A stretch of DNA of 64,000 nucleotides from Yoonia sp034652275 (GCF_034652275.1 NZ_JAXIWG010000002.1:310001-374000); one strand, 5' to 3'; shown: positions 15,620 through 25,494, counted from the stretch's first letter. A program made the numbers and translations. The notes: a model not told the origin generated them from the letters alone.

Positions 15620-18600
15620 TCATTCTGCGGCGATCCCTTCCATGCGATCTTCCAAGGCGTCGGCTGCGTTTTGCAGGGCCGCCAGCGTTGCGGCATCGGG
15701 TGCCCAATATTTGCGGTCCGATGCTTCGAGCAGGCGGTTGGCCATCCGCATCGAGGCTTGCGGGTTCAGCGCCGCCAGCCGTTCGCGCATGGTCTCGTCC
15801 AGCACGAAAGTTTCCGACAGGCGCTGGTAGACCCAGGGTTCCACCTCGCCGGTCGTGGCGGACCAGCCCATCGTGTTGGTGACATGCGCTTCGATCTGGC
15901 GGACACCTTCGTGGCCGTGTTTCAGCAAACCTTCATAGAATTTCGGGTTCAGACTGCGGCTGCGGGTTTCCAGTGCGACCTGATCCTGCAGGGTCCGCAC
16001 CTTGGCGGAACCGCGCGTCTGGTCACCGATGTAGACGGGGGCAGACACGCCGCCCTTGGCACGTTTCACGGCGCGGGAAATGCCGCCCAGCGTGTCGAAA
16101 TAATGGTCCACCGTTGTGACGCCCAGTTCGACGGATTCGAGGTTCTGATAGGCCAGATCCACATCCTTCAGCGCCTTTTGCAGCAGTCCGGGGTTTTGCG
16201 TGGCCTTGCCGTTGACACCGTAGGCAAAGGATTTCCGCGCCTCATAAGCATCGGCCAGTTCATCCTCATCGCCAAAGGCAGAGCTGTCGACCAACTGGTT
16301 GACGTTGGAGCCGTAGGCACCTTCGGCATTCGAGAACACGCGCAGCGCCGCGGTTTCCAGATCGCAGTTCATTTCACGCGCATAGGTCAGCGCATGGGCG
16401 CGGATGAAGTTCTGGTCCAGCGGTTCGTCGGCTTGGGCGCATTTCAGCGCAGCCTCGGCCAGCATGCGGGTTTGCAGTGGAAGCAGGTCACGGAAGATGC
16501 CCGACAGCGTCATCACCACGTCGATACGCGGACGACCCAGCTTTTCCAGCGGCACCAGATCGGCCCCCGCCAGACGGCCGAAATTGTCGAAACGGGGGAT
16601 CGTGCCCATAAGCGCCATCGCCTGCCCGATGGGTCCGCCATCGGATTTGATGTTATCGGACCCCCAGAGCACCAACGCCACGGTGCGCGGGAAGGTGGGG
16701 TGGGTTTCCAGCAGCAGATCGGCCTGCTTGCGGCCTTCGGAAATGGCAAAGGCGGTCGGCATGCGGAACGGGTCGAAGGCGTGGATATTGCGGCCTGTCG
16801 GCACGATGGACGGCGACCGGATCAAATCACCACCCGGCACAGGCGCGATGAAATGGCCCGACAGCGCGCGCATCAGCGCGGGCAGTTCGTGGTCTTCTTT
16901 CAGCAGTTCGGCGGCACGGTCGGCGGCTTCACCCGCTGGCATCAGGCGGATCATGTCAGCACGGGCGGCGGCGGACATGGGCTGGCCCACGACATGGAAA
17001 CCTTCGGTGATCAGCGACCCTTCGGTTTCCAAGAGTTTCAGCCACAGCGTGTCGATATTGCGCGCGTTCATATCAACCGCATTCGCCTGATCGCGGATCA
17101 GCTGTTCCAGATCGTCGCGCTGGCTGTCTTCGGCGGGCATTTCGCGCCAACGCTTGAGGCTGTCCTTGAGGTCGATCAGGCCTTTGTACAGGCCCGCCGT
17201 CGTCAACGGCGGCGTCAGGTGGGTGATCGTGATCGCGTTCGACCGGCGCTTGGCCAATGACGCCTCGGACGGGTTGTTGGCGGCGTAAAGGTAGACATTC
17301 GGCATCTCGCCGATCAACCGGTCCGGCCAGTCGCGTGCGCCAAGGCCCGCTTGCTTGCCCGGCATGAATTCCAGCGCGCCGTGCATGCCGAAATGCAGCA
17401 CGACATCGGCGCTGAATGTGTTGCGCAGGTAGCTGTAGAAAGTAACGAAAGCATGGGTCGGCGCGAAACCGCGTTCGAACAGCAGGCGCATCGGGTCGCC
17501 TTCGTAACCAAAGGCGGGCTGGACGCCGACAAAGACGTTGCCGAAATGGTGGCCCAGAACGAACACGCCGCGCCCGTCGGATTGCACCTTGCCGGGGGCG
17601 GGGCCCCAAGCAGCCTCGACCTCGGGTAGATGCCGCGATGTGCGCACGATGGTATCGGCATCGACATGGGCCGCGACATTCGCCTGCTGGCCGTATTGCT
17701 GGGCATTGCCTTGCAGGATCATCGCGCGCAAATGGTCGACGGTTTCGGGGGCTTCCAGCGCGTAACCTTCGGATTTCATCCGGTGCAACGTGTTGAACAG
17801 GCTCTCGAACACGGCGAGATAGGCAGCGGTGCCGACAGCGCCCGCATTGGGCGGAAAGCCGAACAGGACGATGGCGACCTTTTTGTCGGCGTTATCCTTG
17901 CGTCGCAGCACGGCCAGACGGCGGGTTTTTTCGGCCAGACTTTCGATGCGTTCGGGGCAAGGGGCCATGGCCTTGCAATCGGATTGCAGCGCGCATTTAT
18001 GCGCACAGCCGTCGCAACCGTCAGGGCCGTGGCGTCCGGCGAACACGGTCGGGTTGGTCGCACCGTCGATTTCAGGCAGGGCGACGAGCATCGTGGTTTC
18101 AATCGGGCCAAGGCCCTGCGCTGATCCGGCCCACTGGCCAAGCGTCTGGAATTCCAAAGGCTGCGCCGAGATGTAAGGCACATCGAGTTTCGACAAAAGC
18201 GCCACAGCCGCATCGCTGTCGTTATAGGCAGGCCCGCCGATCAGCGAAAAGCCGGTCAGCGACACCATCGCATCGACGCGGCCTTGGAAGAATTGTTCGA
18301 TGGCGGGACGCCCATCCAGCCCACCGGCAAAGGCGGGGATGACGCGCAGGCCCTTGGCCTCGAACGCGCGGATCACGGCGTCGTAATGCGCGCAATCGGA
18401 GGACAGGATATAAGACCGCAGCATCAGGATGCCCACGGTCGCCACAGGGGCTGCAGGCTTCGGCAGATCGGCCAGATTGGTGCTGATGTGATGGCCGGGC
18501 AGGTCGGGGTGGTAAACGCCGACATCAGGGTATTCGATGGGGGCCGCGATCTTGACCGGCTTCCAGTCCTGCCCTTTGGCGTAGCGCGACACCAGCATGC

Positions 18601-19162
18601 GGACCATCTGTTCGATATTGTCGTCCGACCCGCCCAGCCAGTATTGCATCGACAAGAACCAGTTGCGCAGATCCTGGCTTTTGCCAGGGATCAGGCGGAG
18701 GATCTTGGGCAGGCGGCGCAGGGTTTTCATCTGGCTTTCGCCGGATTTGCTGGCCTTGGCGGTGGGTTTCAACCGCTTGAGTAGGCCCATGAGGCCGCTG
18801 GCGGGCTTGGACATGTCCAGATCGCCCATTTTCGTCAGTTTGACGATATCGCTGTCGGCGATGATGTTGATCATAGCGTCGCAGTTCGGGCGGCGCGCGA
18901 TCAAGTCGGGCAGGATCGCGGCGGTGTGGGCTTCGAGGAACAGAAGGTTCGTGACGATGATATTGGCCGTCGCGATGGATTGTTTGGCGTCGATCAGCGC
19001 GGCAGGATTTTCGCCCCATTCGGCGGCGGCGTGGATGGTGATATCCAGCCCCGGAAAGGCCGCTGTCAGCTTGTCGCTGGCGCGCATCGCGGGGCCTGCG
19101 GAATGCGAATCCAGCGTCAGGATGACGAAACGATACGCGCTATGATCGACGTTATCGCGCAT
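15620..19162 (-). CDS. bchH: Magnesium chelatase subunit H
   Basis: Porphyrin-binding catalytic subunit of Mg chelatase. The 1180-residue product is full length for the CobN/Mg-chelatase family. A cysteine-rich segment GCDGCAHKCALQSDC lies in the middle (about residue 390), and the C-terminal half contains the stretch FGMHGALEFMPGKQ. I use ATG 19162 (MRDNVDH), which overlaps the bchB end by 11 bases; the in-frame extension to 19225 lies in bchB. The 37-base gap to bchL carries the bchL ribosome site. Confidence 0.96.
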   Translation of the reverse strand: MRDNVDHSAYRFVILTLDSHSAGPAMRASDKLTAAFPGLDITIHAAAEWGENPAALIDAKQSIATANIIVTNLLFLEAHTAAILPDLIARRPNCDAMINIIADSDIVKLTKMGDLDMSKPASGLMGLLKRLKPTAKASKSGESQMKTLRRLPKILRLIPGKSQDLRNWFLSMQYWLGGSDDNIEQMVRMLVSRYAKGQDWKPVKIAAPIEYPDVGVYHPDLPGHHISTNLADLPKPAAPVATVGILMLRSYILSSDCAHYDAVIRAFEAKGLRVIPAFAGGLDGRPAIEQFFQGRVDAMVSLTGFSLIGGPAYNDSDAAVALLSKLDVPYISAQPLEFQTLGQWAGSAQGLGPIETTMLVALPEIDGATNPTVFAGRHGPDGCDGCAHKCALQSDCKAMAPCPERIESLAEKTRRLAVLRRKDNADKKVAIVLFGFPPNAGAVGTAAYLAVFESLFNTLHRMKSEGYALEAPETVDHLRAMILQGNAQQYGQQANVAAHVDADTIVRTSRHLPEVEAAWGPAPGKVQSDGRGVFVLGHHFGNVFVGVQPAFGYEGDPMRLLFERGFAPTHAFVTFYSYLRNTFSADVVLHFGMHGALEFMPGKQAGLGARDWPDRLIGEMPNVYLYAANNPSEASLAKRRSNAITITHLTPPLTTAGLYKGLIDLKDSLKRWREMPAEDSQRDDLEQLIRDQANAVDMNARNIDTLWLKLLETEGSLITEGFHVVGQPMSAAARADMIRLMPAGEAADRAAELLKEDHELPALMRALSGHFIAPVPGGDLIRSPSIVPTGRNIHAFDPFRMPTAFAISEGRKQADLLLETHPTFPRTVALVLWGSDNIKSDGGPIGQAMALMGTIPRFDNFGRLAGADLVPLEKLGRPRIDVVMTLSGIFRDLLPLQTRMLAEAALKCAQADEPLDQNFIRAHALTYAREMNCDLETAALRVFSNAEGAYGSNVNQLVDSSAFGDEDELADAYEARKSFAYGVNGKATQNPGLLQKALKDVDLAYQNLESVELGVTTVDHYFDTLGGISRAVKRAKGGVSAPVYIGDQTRGSAKVRTLQDQVALETRSRSLNPKFYEGLLKHGHEGVRQIEAHVTNTMGWSATTGEVEPWVYQRLSETFVLDETMRERLAALNPQASMRMANRLLEASDRKYWAPDAATLAALQNAADALEDRMEGIAAE

Positions 19163-20675
19163 AATGTGCCTTTGCTTCATACAGCGTATCAAGGCTGATC
19201 TGGTGCAGACCCTTTTGCGTCGCATAGGTTTCGGTGTTGCGCCGCGCCTTGCCCCGCACGAAGAACGGGATTTTCTTCAGTTCTTTTTCGGCGTCAGCCA
19301 GCCAGATGATCTTGTCGTCCTGCGGTGCGGGGGCTTCTTCGGCGACGGCTTCGACCTTGGCTTTGGCCTTGCCGCCGTGGTGGCTGGCACCCGCGTCGTC
19401 GTGGAATTCGAAATCGTCGCGGAACATGGTCAGCAGGTGTTCTTCCAGACCCATGACCAGCGGATGGATTAGCGTATCGAAGATGACATTAGCACCCTCG
19501 AACCCGACCTGCGGCGAATAGCGGGCGGGGAAATCCTGCACATGGACGGGCGCGGAGATCACGGCGCAGGGGATGCCCAGACGTTTGCCGATATGGCGTT
19601 CCATCTGCGTGCCCAGGATCATTTCGGGGCTGAGCGCCTCGATAGCGGCCTCGACCTCCAGATAATCGTCGGTGATCAGCGCTTCCAAACCGTAGGCTTT
19701 GGCCAAAGCACGGACAGGCCGCGCCATTTCGCGGTTGTAGCAGCCGATGCCGACCACCTCGAACCCCATTTCATCGCGCGCGATGCGGGCGTGGGCTGCG
19801 ACATGGGTGCCGTCGCCAAAGATGAACACGCGCTTGCCGGTCAGATAGGTGCTGTCCACCGACCGCGACCACCAAGGCAAGCGCAGGCGGCTTTCGTCGA
19901 TCAGGACGGGTTTGCCGATGATGTCGCCGACTTCAGCAATGAAATCGCGGGTGGCACCGACGCCAATCGGGACGATTTTCGTAAACGGCTGGTTGTGGTT
20001 CTTTTCCAGCCAGCGCGCGGCGGCTTCGCCCGTTTCGGGCGACAAAAGCACGTTGAAATGCGCGGCGGGCAGGCGGGCGATGTCAGATGGCGTCGCACCC
20101 AAGGGGGCCACGACATTCACCTGCACGCCAAGGTCGGACAGCAACCCTGTCAGTTCTTCCACATCGTCGCGGGCACGAAAGCCAAGGGCCGTTGGCCCAA
20201 GGATATTGCAGGTCACCCGTGCAGTGCGGTCCTGCGGTTTGGCCAGCGCCTTGACGATCTGGTAGAATGTTTCATCCGCGCCGAAGTTTTCCTTGCGGCT
20301 GTAGCTGGGCAGTTCCAGCGGGATGACGGGAATGGACAGGCCCATCGTTTCCGACAGGCCTGCGGGATCATCCTGAATCAGTTCGGCGGTGCAGGACGCA
20401 CCGACGATGATCGCCTCGGGCTGGAACCGGTCGACGGCATCCTGACAGGATTTCTTGAACAAGGTGGCAGTATCGGCGCCCAGATCGCGCGCCTGAAAGG
20501 TGGTATAGCTGACGGGCGGGCGGTGGTTGCGCCGTTCGATCATGGTGAACAAAAGGTCGGCATATGTGTCGCCCTGCGGGGCGTGTAGAACGTAATGCAG
20601 ACCCTTCATCGCCGTAGCGACGCGCATCGCGCCGACATGGGGCGGGCCTTCATATGTCCAGACGGTCAGCTTCAT
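19152..20675 (-). CDS. bchB: Dark-operative protochlorophyllide reductase subunit B
   Basis: Catalytic NB-protein subunit that reduces ring D of protochlorophyllide. The 507-residue product begins MKLTVWTYEGPPHVG. Asp36 (in QGDTYADL) matches the unusual aspartate ligand of the NB 4Fe-4S cluster, and C-terminal sequence (IPFFVRGKARRNTE) matches the small helical end domain of the family. A charged Ala/Glu/Lys linker lies near residue 430. The start overlaps the bchN stop (ATGA); the frame to 20792 would be inside bchN. Confidence 0.97.
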   Translation of the reverse strand: MKLTVWTYEGPPHVGAMRVATAMKGLHYVLHAPQGDTYADLLFTMIERRNHRPPVSYTTFQARDLGADTATLFKKSCQDAVDRFQPEAIIVGASCTAELIQDDPAGLSETMGLSIPVIPLELPSYSRKENFGADETFYQIVKALAKPQDRTARVTCNILGPTALGFRARDDVEELTGLLSDLGVQVNVVAPLGATPSDIARLPAAHFNVLLSPETGEAAARWLEKNHNQPFTKIVPIGVGATRDFIAEVGDIIGKPVLIDESRLRLPWWSRSVDSTYLTGKRVFIFGDGTHVAAHARIARDEMGFEVVGIGCYNREMARPVRALAKAYGLEALITDDYLEVEAAIEALSPEMILGTQMERHIGKRLGIPCAVISAPVHVQDFPARYSPQVGFEGANVIFDTLIHPLVMGLEEHLLTMFRDDFEFHDDAGASHHGGKAKAKVEAVAEEAPAPQDDKIIWLADAEKELKKIPFFVRGKARRNTETYATQKGLHQISLDTLYEAKAHYAR

Positions 20676-21952
20676 TCGGCGGCCTCCAGATGCAGGACAG
20701 CCTTGCGGCGCAGCGGGCGCGAGAAGAGACCGGCCAGATCGCCCGCCTGTTCGTAGAAATGCACCGGCGTAAAGACGAGTTCGATGGCCCATTTGGTCGA
20801 CAGGCCCTCGGCCTCCAGCGGGTTGGCAAGGCCAAGACCGCAGACGGTCAGGTCAGGCCGCGCGGCACGGGCGCGGTCGAGTTGTTTGTCGACATCCTGC
20901 CCTTCGGAAATCTGCGGTCCAGCGGGCAAAAGATCGAGGTCGGGACCATGCAGCGCATCGTGGATATAGGGGCTGCCCACCTCGATCGCGGTCATGCCGC
21001 ATTCGCGGGTCAGGAAACGCGCGAGCGGGATTTCGAGCTGGCTGTCAGGGAAGAAGAACACGGACTTGCCGCGCAGCACTTCGGCGGCTTGGGCAATTGC
21101 CTTGCGGGCACGGGCACGGGGGGCGGCTGTGACGGCCTCGAACGTTTCTTCGCTGACGCCGAATTCGGTGGCGATCACGCGCAGCCAGGCGGTGGTGCCT
21201 TCGTCGCCAAAGGGGAAAGGCGCCGCCAGATGGCGCGCGCCGCGGCGTTCGAGGGCTGAGTGGGTTTCGCCAAGGAAAGGCTGCACCAGCGCAAAAACGG
21301 TATTGGGGCCGACAGCGGTGGTGTCGTCGATCCGGCGAGCGGGCAGCAGGCGGACGGGGCCGACGCCCATATCGGCCAGAAGCGACAGCATCTGGTCTTC
21401 GACCACATCGGGCAGGGCACCGACGACCAGCAATTCGCGCGCCTCGGTCGATTTCAGCACGGGGACCATGCAGGCAAGGCAGGCGTCTTCGCCCTCGGTG
21501 AAAGTCGTCTCGATGCCTGAGCCGGAGTAATTCAGCACCCGCACATGGGGGGCGTGGATCTGGGACAGGCGTTCAGCAGCCTTGGCGAGGTCGATCTTGA
21601 TGACCTCGGACGGGCAGGAGCCGACAAGGAACAACTGCCGGATGTCGGGGCGACGTTCCAGCAGGCGGGCGACCTCGCGGTCGATTTCGGTCTGCGCGTC
21701 CTTCATCCCCGCCAGATCGGTTTCTTCAAGGATCGCAGTGCCGAATCGGGGTTCGGCGAAAATCATCACGCCAGCCGCCGATTGCAGCAGATGGGCACAG
21801 GTGCGCGATCCGACGACCAGAAAGAACGCATCCTGCATCTTGCGATGCAACCAGATGATTCCCGTCAGGCCGCAAAAGACTTCACGCTGGCCGCGTTCCT
21901 TGAGGACAGGGGCCGTGCGGCAACCGCCGTTGGAAGGGGTCAGGGCGTTCAT
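20672..21952 (-). CDS. bchN: Dark-operative protochlorophyllide reductase subunit N
   Basis: Partner of BchB in the NB catalytic protein. The 426-residue product has the three cysteine ligands of the cluster at Cys27 (VFCGLTG), Cys52 (GSRTCAHL) and Cys113 (VGSCPSEV), completing the three-Cys one-Asp set with BchB Asp36. It overlaps bchF upstream and bchB downstream, both by ATGA, so the three are translationally linked. Confidence 0.97.
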   Translation of the reverse strand: MNALTPSNGGCRTAPVLKERGQREVFCGLTGIIWLHRKMQDAFFLVVGSRTCAHLLQSAAGVMIFAEPRFGTAILEETDLAGMKDAQTEIDREVARLLERRPDIRQLFLVGSCPSEVIKIDLAKAAERLSQIHAPHVRVLNYSGSGIETTFTEGEDACLACMVPVLKSTEARELLVVGALPDVVEDQMLSLLADMGVGPVRLLPARRIDDTTAVGPNTVFALVQPFLGETHSALERRGARHLAAPFPFGDEGTTAWLRVIATEFGVSEETFEAVTAAPRARARKAIAQAAEVLRGKSVFFFPDSQLEIPLARFLTRECGMTAIEVGSPYIHDALHGPDLDLLPAGPQISEGQDVDKQLDRARAARPDLTVCGLGLANPLEAEGLSTKWAIELVFTPVHFYEQAGDLAGLFSRPLRRKAVLHLEAAE

Positions 21953-22461
21953 GTGCGACCCTCCGCATCAAGGCGGGCCATGCGCAGTTTCCACAGAAAC
22001 TGGCCTGCGTTGATGACATAGGCGGCATAGGCGGCAAGGGCCACATACATCAGCGATACGGGGTCCATCGCACCCGTCAGCAGCGCGACCATGTACCAGC
22101 TGTGCAGCGCGATCACGCCAAAGCTGAACACGTCTTCCCAAAAGAACGCAGGCGCGAAAAGGTATTGACCGAAAACGACTTTTTCCCAGATCGCACCCGT
22201 GACCATGATGATGATCAGGAAGACGGTCTTGATCACGATGGAGATTGTTGCCGCTTCGTAGCCTGCGCCGGTTGCCAGATAGCGCAACACCAATCCAAGC
22301 GAGATCAGGAAGACCACGAATTGCACCGGGGCCAGTATCCCCTGCACCATCGTCCAACGGGTGCCATCACGCCGCGCCCGCTCTGCATCGGAATACAGCC
22401 GACGGGTCGCGGGGCGACCCGATGTGGCGGCATTTCCCGGCGCGGTGCTTGTGACTGACAT
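21949..22461 (-). CDS. bchF: 3-vinyl bacteriochlorophyllide hydratase
   Basis: Hydrates the C3 vinyl group on the way to bacteriochlorophyll a. The 170-residue membrane protein has four hydrophobic segments and the family stretches AIWEKVVFGQYLFAPAFFWED and HSWYM. It is the first gene of the long minus-strand train that ends at cycA about 16 kb away. Two PpsR-type boxes lie upstream in the divergent region shared with ppaA. Confidence 0.95.
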   Translation of the reverse strand: MSVTSTAPGNAATSGRPATRRLYSDAERARRDGTRWTMVQGILAPVQFVVFLISLGLVLRYLATGAGYEAATISIVIKTVFLIIIMVTGAIWEKVVFGQYLFAPAFFWEDVFSFGVIALHSWYMVALLTGAMDPVSLMYVALAAYAAYVINAGQFLWKLRMARLDAEGRT

Positions 22462-22511
22462 GAGGCCTCCAGATACTGACTGTGCCCAGATTAAGGGCGT
22501 TCCATGGCATG

Positions 22512-22529
22512 TGTCAACTTTAACTTACA
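22512..22529. promoter_or_regulatory. PpsR/CrtJ-type operator, bchF side
   Basis: TGTCAACTTTAACTTACA fits TGT-N12-ACA. It begins 50 bases upstream of the bchF ATG, a suitable place to repress the bchF-to-cycA train. A weaker, one-mismatch copy (TGT-N12-CCA) begins at 22546. Confidence 0.8.
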
Positions 22530-22635
22530 CCTATATCGCGGCATGTGTAAGTTCGCCGCACCACCCCTGAAAGGGCATATTGTCATTAACAAAACAGTAT
22601 CTTAGCAGAACATGTCGAAGACTGTTTTCTGTTGG

Positions 22636-22653
22636 TGTCAATTTACTTTGACA
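22636..22653. promoter_or_regulatory. PpsR/CrtJ-type operator, ppaA side
   Basis: TGTCAATTTACTTTGACA fits TGT-N12-ACA with palindromic TGTCA/TGACA ends. It ends 73 bases before the chosen ppaA start, suggesting that PpsR also controls its own operon. The two boxes here are 124 bases apart, centre to centre. Confidence 0.8.
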
Positions 22654-22726
22654 TTAGGCCCTGCAGGGCCGACAATGCCATATACTGTTGATGTGCGCTG
22701 ATGCGGGTCAAAGGTCGGGAGCGGGC

Positions 22727-23527
22727 ATGGCTGATCGCCGGAACATAGACGTCATGGCAGAAACTGTCCCTCGTCGGCGTGCGGACTCCGTGGCGCAGAC
22801 CGCAGGCACCGGGTTGACGCTGGTGCCCTTCACAGCGCGCCAACTGGACCCGCAGATCATGGCCTCCATGCGCGCCGCCGCCTTGGCCGTGAACCGCGAG
22901 GATTGCACCGCCGTCCTGCAAAACGCGCTTCAGGCTGGCATCGCCCGCGATGACATTGCGGATTTCTATATCCCCGCACTGGCCCGCGACCTTGGTGACG
23001 ACTGGTGCTCTGACGGGCTGAGCTTTGCTTCGGTGACGATTGCGGTCTCGCGGCTGCAGGCGATGCTGCGCGAACTGGGGCCTGAATGGGCGGGCGACCA
23101 GTCGGCCAATCCGGCGGCACCGTCGATCTTGCTGATTGTCGGACCGGACGTCTATCACACTCTGGGTGCGATGGTGCTGAGCGGGCAGTTACGCCGCAAA
23201 GGGCTGTCGGTCCGGCTGATGCTGGGTGCAGAGCCGCACGAGCTTGCACAAAAATTGTCTAAAACCAGCTATGATGCTGTGTTCATTTCATCTTCTTCCG
23301 GCGAAAGCCTTGAATCGCTGCGACGTATTGTCTACGTCATTCGCACGTCGTCGAAGACATCGACGCCTGTTGTGATAGGCGGAACCATCCTCGAAGTCGA
23401 AAATCGGTATGACGTCACGGCTTTGACGGGTGCGGACCATGCAACAAATGTGCCAAGCGAGGCGTTAGAGCTTTGCGGCCTGACCACAAAATATCTGACC
23501 ATCGCGCCACCGCCGCGCGAGGTCTAG
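22727..23527 (+). CDS. ppaA: Cobalamin-dependent PpsR antirepressor
   Basis: PpaA/AerR-family regulator that modulates PpsR in response to light or redox through bound cobalamin or haem. The 266-residue product has a helical N-terminal part (DDWCSDGLSFASVT about 91-104) and a Rossmann-like C-terminal part with the expected base-off ligand His144 in GPDVYHTLGAM. I use ATG 22727, eight bases after GGGAG; TTG 22688 and ATG 22691 are longer options. It lies just upstream of ppsR, as in Rhodobacter. Confidence 0.92.
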   Translation: MADRRNIDVMAETVPRRRADSVAQTAGTGLTLVPFTARQLDPQIMASMRAAALAVNREDCTAVLQNALQAGIARDDIADFYIPALARDLGDDWCSDGLSFASVTIAVSRLQAMLRELGPEWAGDQSANPAAPSILLIVGPDVYHTLGAMVLSGQLRRKGLSVRLMLGAEPHELAQKLSKTSYDAVFISSSSGESLESLRRIVYVIRTSSKTSTPVVIGGTILEVENRYDVTALTGADHATNVPSEALELCGLTTKYLTIAPPPREV

Positions 23528-23562
23528 GTCATGCACAACACGCTGCCCAAAGGGACATTGCC

Positions 23563-24990
23563 ATGACCTCGCGTGGGGCGAAATTCTGGAAAAGCGGGGC
23601 GATCCCGCTTGTCGCACCCGAAATCCTTGGGGATATCATCGCGGATGTGGCCGATCTGGCCATTGTCATTTCCGAGGATTGCAAGGTTCTGTCGGTCATC
23701 GTCAATCCGAACCATCCGTCGTTTCTGGTGCTCGAGCATTGGGAAGGCAAGGATATCCGCGATTCTCTGGCTGTCGAAAGCCTGCCGAAATTCGAAAGCC
23801 GGCTGGCAGAGTTTCTGGCTGGCAACGCCGATGTCCGCCCCGTGGAGTTGAACCATTCGCGCGACGTCAGCGACTGGGATTCGCCTGTCCGCTACAGTTT
23901 TCACCGCATCGCCCCCAATGGCGCCGTGCTGATGCTGGGCCGCGATCTGCGCGCGATTTCCGAAATGCAGCAACAACTGATCAAGGCGCAGCTTGCGCTG
24001 GAACGCGATTACGAGGTGCAGCGCGAATTCGACACACGTTTCCGCGTGCTCTTGGGCAGTATGGCCGAACCTGTGCTGTTTGTTTCCGTCCACAGCGGCG
24101 AGATCACCGAAGCAAATGCCGCCGCAACGACCCTGCTGGACCGTTCGCGCGATGACTTGATCGGCAACCCGTTGATGAGCTGCTTTGAGACCCGCAAACG
24201 CGGCGATCTGGTCGAGGCGCTGACGACGCTGGCAATTTCGGAACGTGCGGACGGTCTAAAGATCGAATTGCGCGGCAAATCCAAAATGGTCCAGCTTGCG
24301 CCGACGCTATTCCGTGCGGCGGGTGAACGGATCCTGCTGTGCCGGATCGTGCCCGACGATGACAACAGTCTCAAGGCGGACAACCTTGCCCGCAATATGC
24401 AGGACCTTTATGTCAGCGGGCCAGAAGCCATTGTTTTCGCGTCTGAAAACGGCGATGTGCTGTCCGCGAACGATGCCTTCCTTGACCTGATTGATGTCGC
24501 CCATGACATCAACGTGCGCGGGCGCAGCCTTGCCGATTACCTGCAACGCGGCAGTGTCGATCTGAAGGTGATGACCGAAAACGCGACCCGTGCAGGCCGG
24601 ATGCGGATTTATGCGACACGGATCGCCGGACAGTACGGCAGCCCCCGGTCAGTCGAGATTTCGGTGACCAAGCTGCACGCTGGCACCCATTCGGTTTTTG
24701 CCTTCGTGATGCGCGATTCCAACCATGCCGACACCAGCCGTGGCGCGATGCTGCCCAGCAACGACGAAAGCATGCGCTCGGTGGTCGAACTGGTGGGCAG
24801 CGCCACGCTCAAGGAAATCGTGGCCGAAACCACCAATGTCGTCGAAAAGATGTGTATCGAAACCGCGGTGGCGCTGACCATGAACAACCGCGTCGCCGCG
24901 GCCGAAATGCTTGGCCTGTCGCGCCAGTCGCTTTACGTCAAACTGCGCAAGTTCGATTTGCTGACGCGGGAACCCGACGACGGTCAGTGA
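23563..24990 (+). CDS. ppsR: Photosynthesis gene repressor PpsR/CrtJ
   Basis: DNA-binding repressor of bch, crt and puc genes under oxic conditions. The 475-residue protein has an N-terminal PAS-like domain, a coiled linker (about 133-155), two more PAS domains, and a C-terminal Fis-type helix-turn-helix (NNRVAAAEMLGLSRQSLYVK, 441-460). Cys260 and Cys431 fall where the redox cysteines of Rhodobacter PpsR lie. ATG 23563 follows AAAGGGA. The stop overlaps the convergent copper chaperone gene by seven bases. Confidence 0.96.
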   Translation: MTSRGAKFWKSGAIPLVAPEILGDIIADVADLAIVISEDCKVLSVIVNPNHPSFLVLEHWEGKDIRDSLAVESLPKFESRLAEFLAGNADVRPVELNHSRDVSDWDSPVRYSFHRIAPNGAVLMLGRDLRAISEMQQQLIKAQLALERDYEVQREFDTRFRVLLGSMAEPVLFVSVHSGEITEANAAATTLLDRSRDDLIGNPLMSCFETRKRGDLVEALTTLAISERADGLKIELRGKSKMVQLAPTLFRAAGERILLCRIVPDDDNSLKADNLARNMQDLYVSGPEAIVFASENGDVLSANDAFLDLIDVAHDINVRGRSLADYLQRGSVDLKVMTENATRAGRMRIYATRIAGQYGSPRSVEISVTKLHAGTHSVFAFVMRDSNHADTSRGAMLPSNDESMRSVVELVGSATLKEIVAETTNVVEKMCIETAVALTMNNRVAAAEMLGLSRQSLYVKLRKFDLLTREPDDGQ

Positions 24991-25439
24991 TTGCTGTGAT
25001 CGGTCATGTCGCTGATATCCTCGACATAGAAGACAACTGGCACTTCTCCTGCGTTTTCAAAGACAAGCACGGCGTCAAACGTTTCGCCAACCTCGAACGG
25101 ATCACCGTTCAGGCCCATGAACATCACATGCAATCCGCCGGGCGCGAAGGTCACGGTTTCGCCTGCGGGAATGTCGACCGCGTCGACGTGCACCATCCGT
25201 GCGATATCACCGTCCATCTGGGTCGTGTGGATCATCACGCGCGGAAAATCGGCCGTGACCCCGATCAGACGGTCCGGTTGGGTGCCTGTGTTCACGATCT
25301 GGAAATATCCCGCGCCTGCTTGTGCCGTCGGCGCCGTGGCTCCGGCTGCGGGGTGAATGATCTGTAAACCACCAACGGTGTAGTCATGCGCAAACAGCGT
25401 GGTCGGTAGCAGAAGCGCGGCAATTATGAGGTTCTTCAT
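24984..25439 (-). CDS. Periplasmic copper chaperone PCu(A)C
   Basis: Delivers Cu(I) to cytochrome oxidase in the periplasm. The 151-residue precursor has a Sec signal ending about residue 17 (LFA-HD) and a complete H-X10-M-X21-H-X-M copper site: His71, Met82, His104 and Met106. The start at 25439 follows AAGGAG. It lies 55 bases downstream of regA and is probably co-transcribed. In Rhodobacter the regA locus carries senC, another oxidase copper chaperone, so this gene may fill that role. Confidence 0.9.
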   Translation of the reverse strand: MKNLIIAALLLPTTLFAHDYTVGGLQIIHPAAGATAPTAQAGAGYFQIVNTGTQPDRLIGVTADFPRVMIHTTQMDGDIARMVHVDAVDIPAGETVTFAPGGLHVMFMGLNGDPFEVGETFDAVLVFENAGEVPVVFYVEDISDMTDHSNH

Positions 25440-25494
25440 CAAGCTCTCCTTTGCGGGGTGCCTTACCGCGGCAAGGCACGCCCGACAAGAACAG

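Noticed and set aside
15557..17260. 567-residue open frame on the plus strand opposite bchL/bchH
   Set aside because: Shadow of bchH; composition is typical of antisense frames and there is no ribosome site or domain.
22578..22593. Possible further PpsR box TGTCATTAACAAAACA
   Set aside because: The spacer is 10 bases, not 12, so it does not match the operator pattern.
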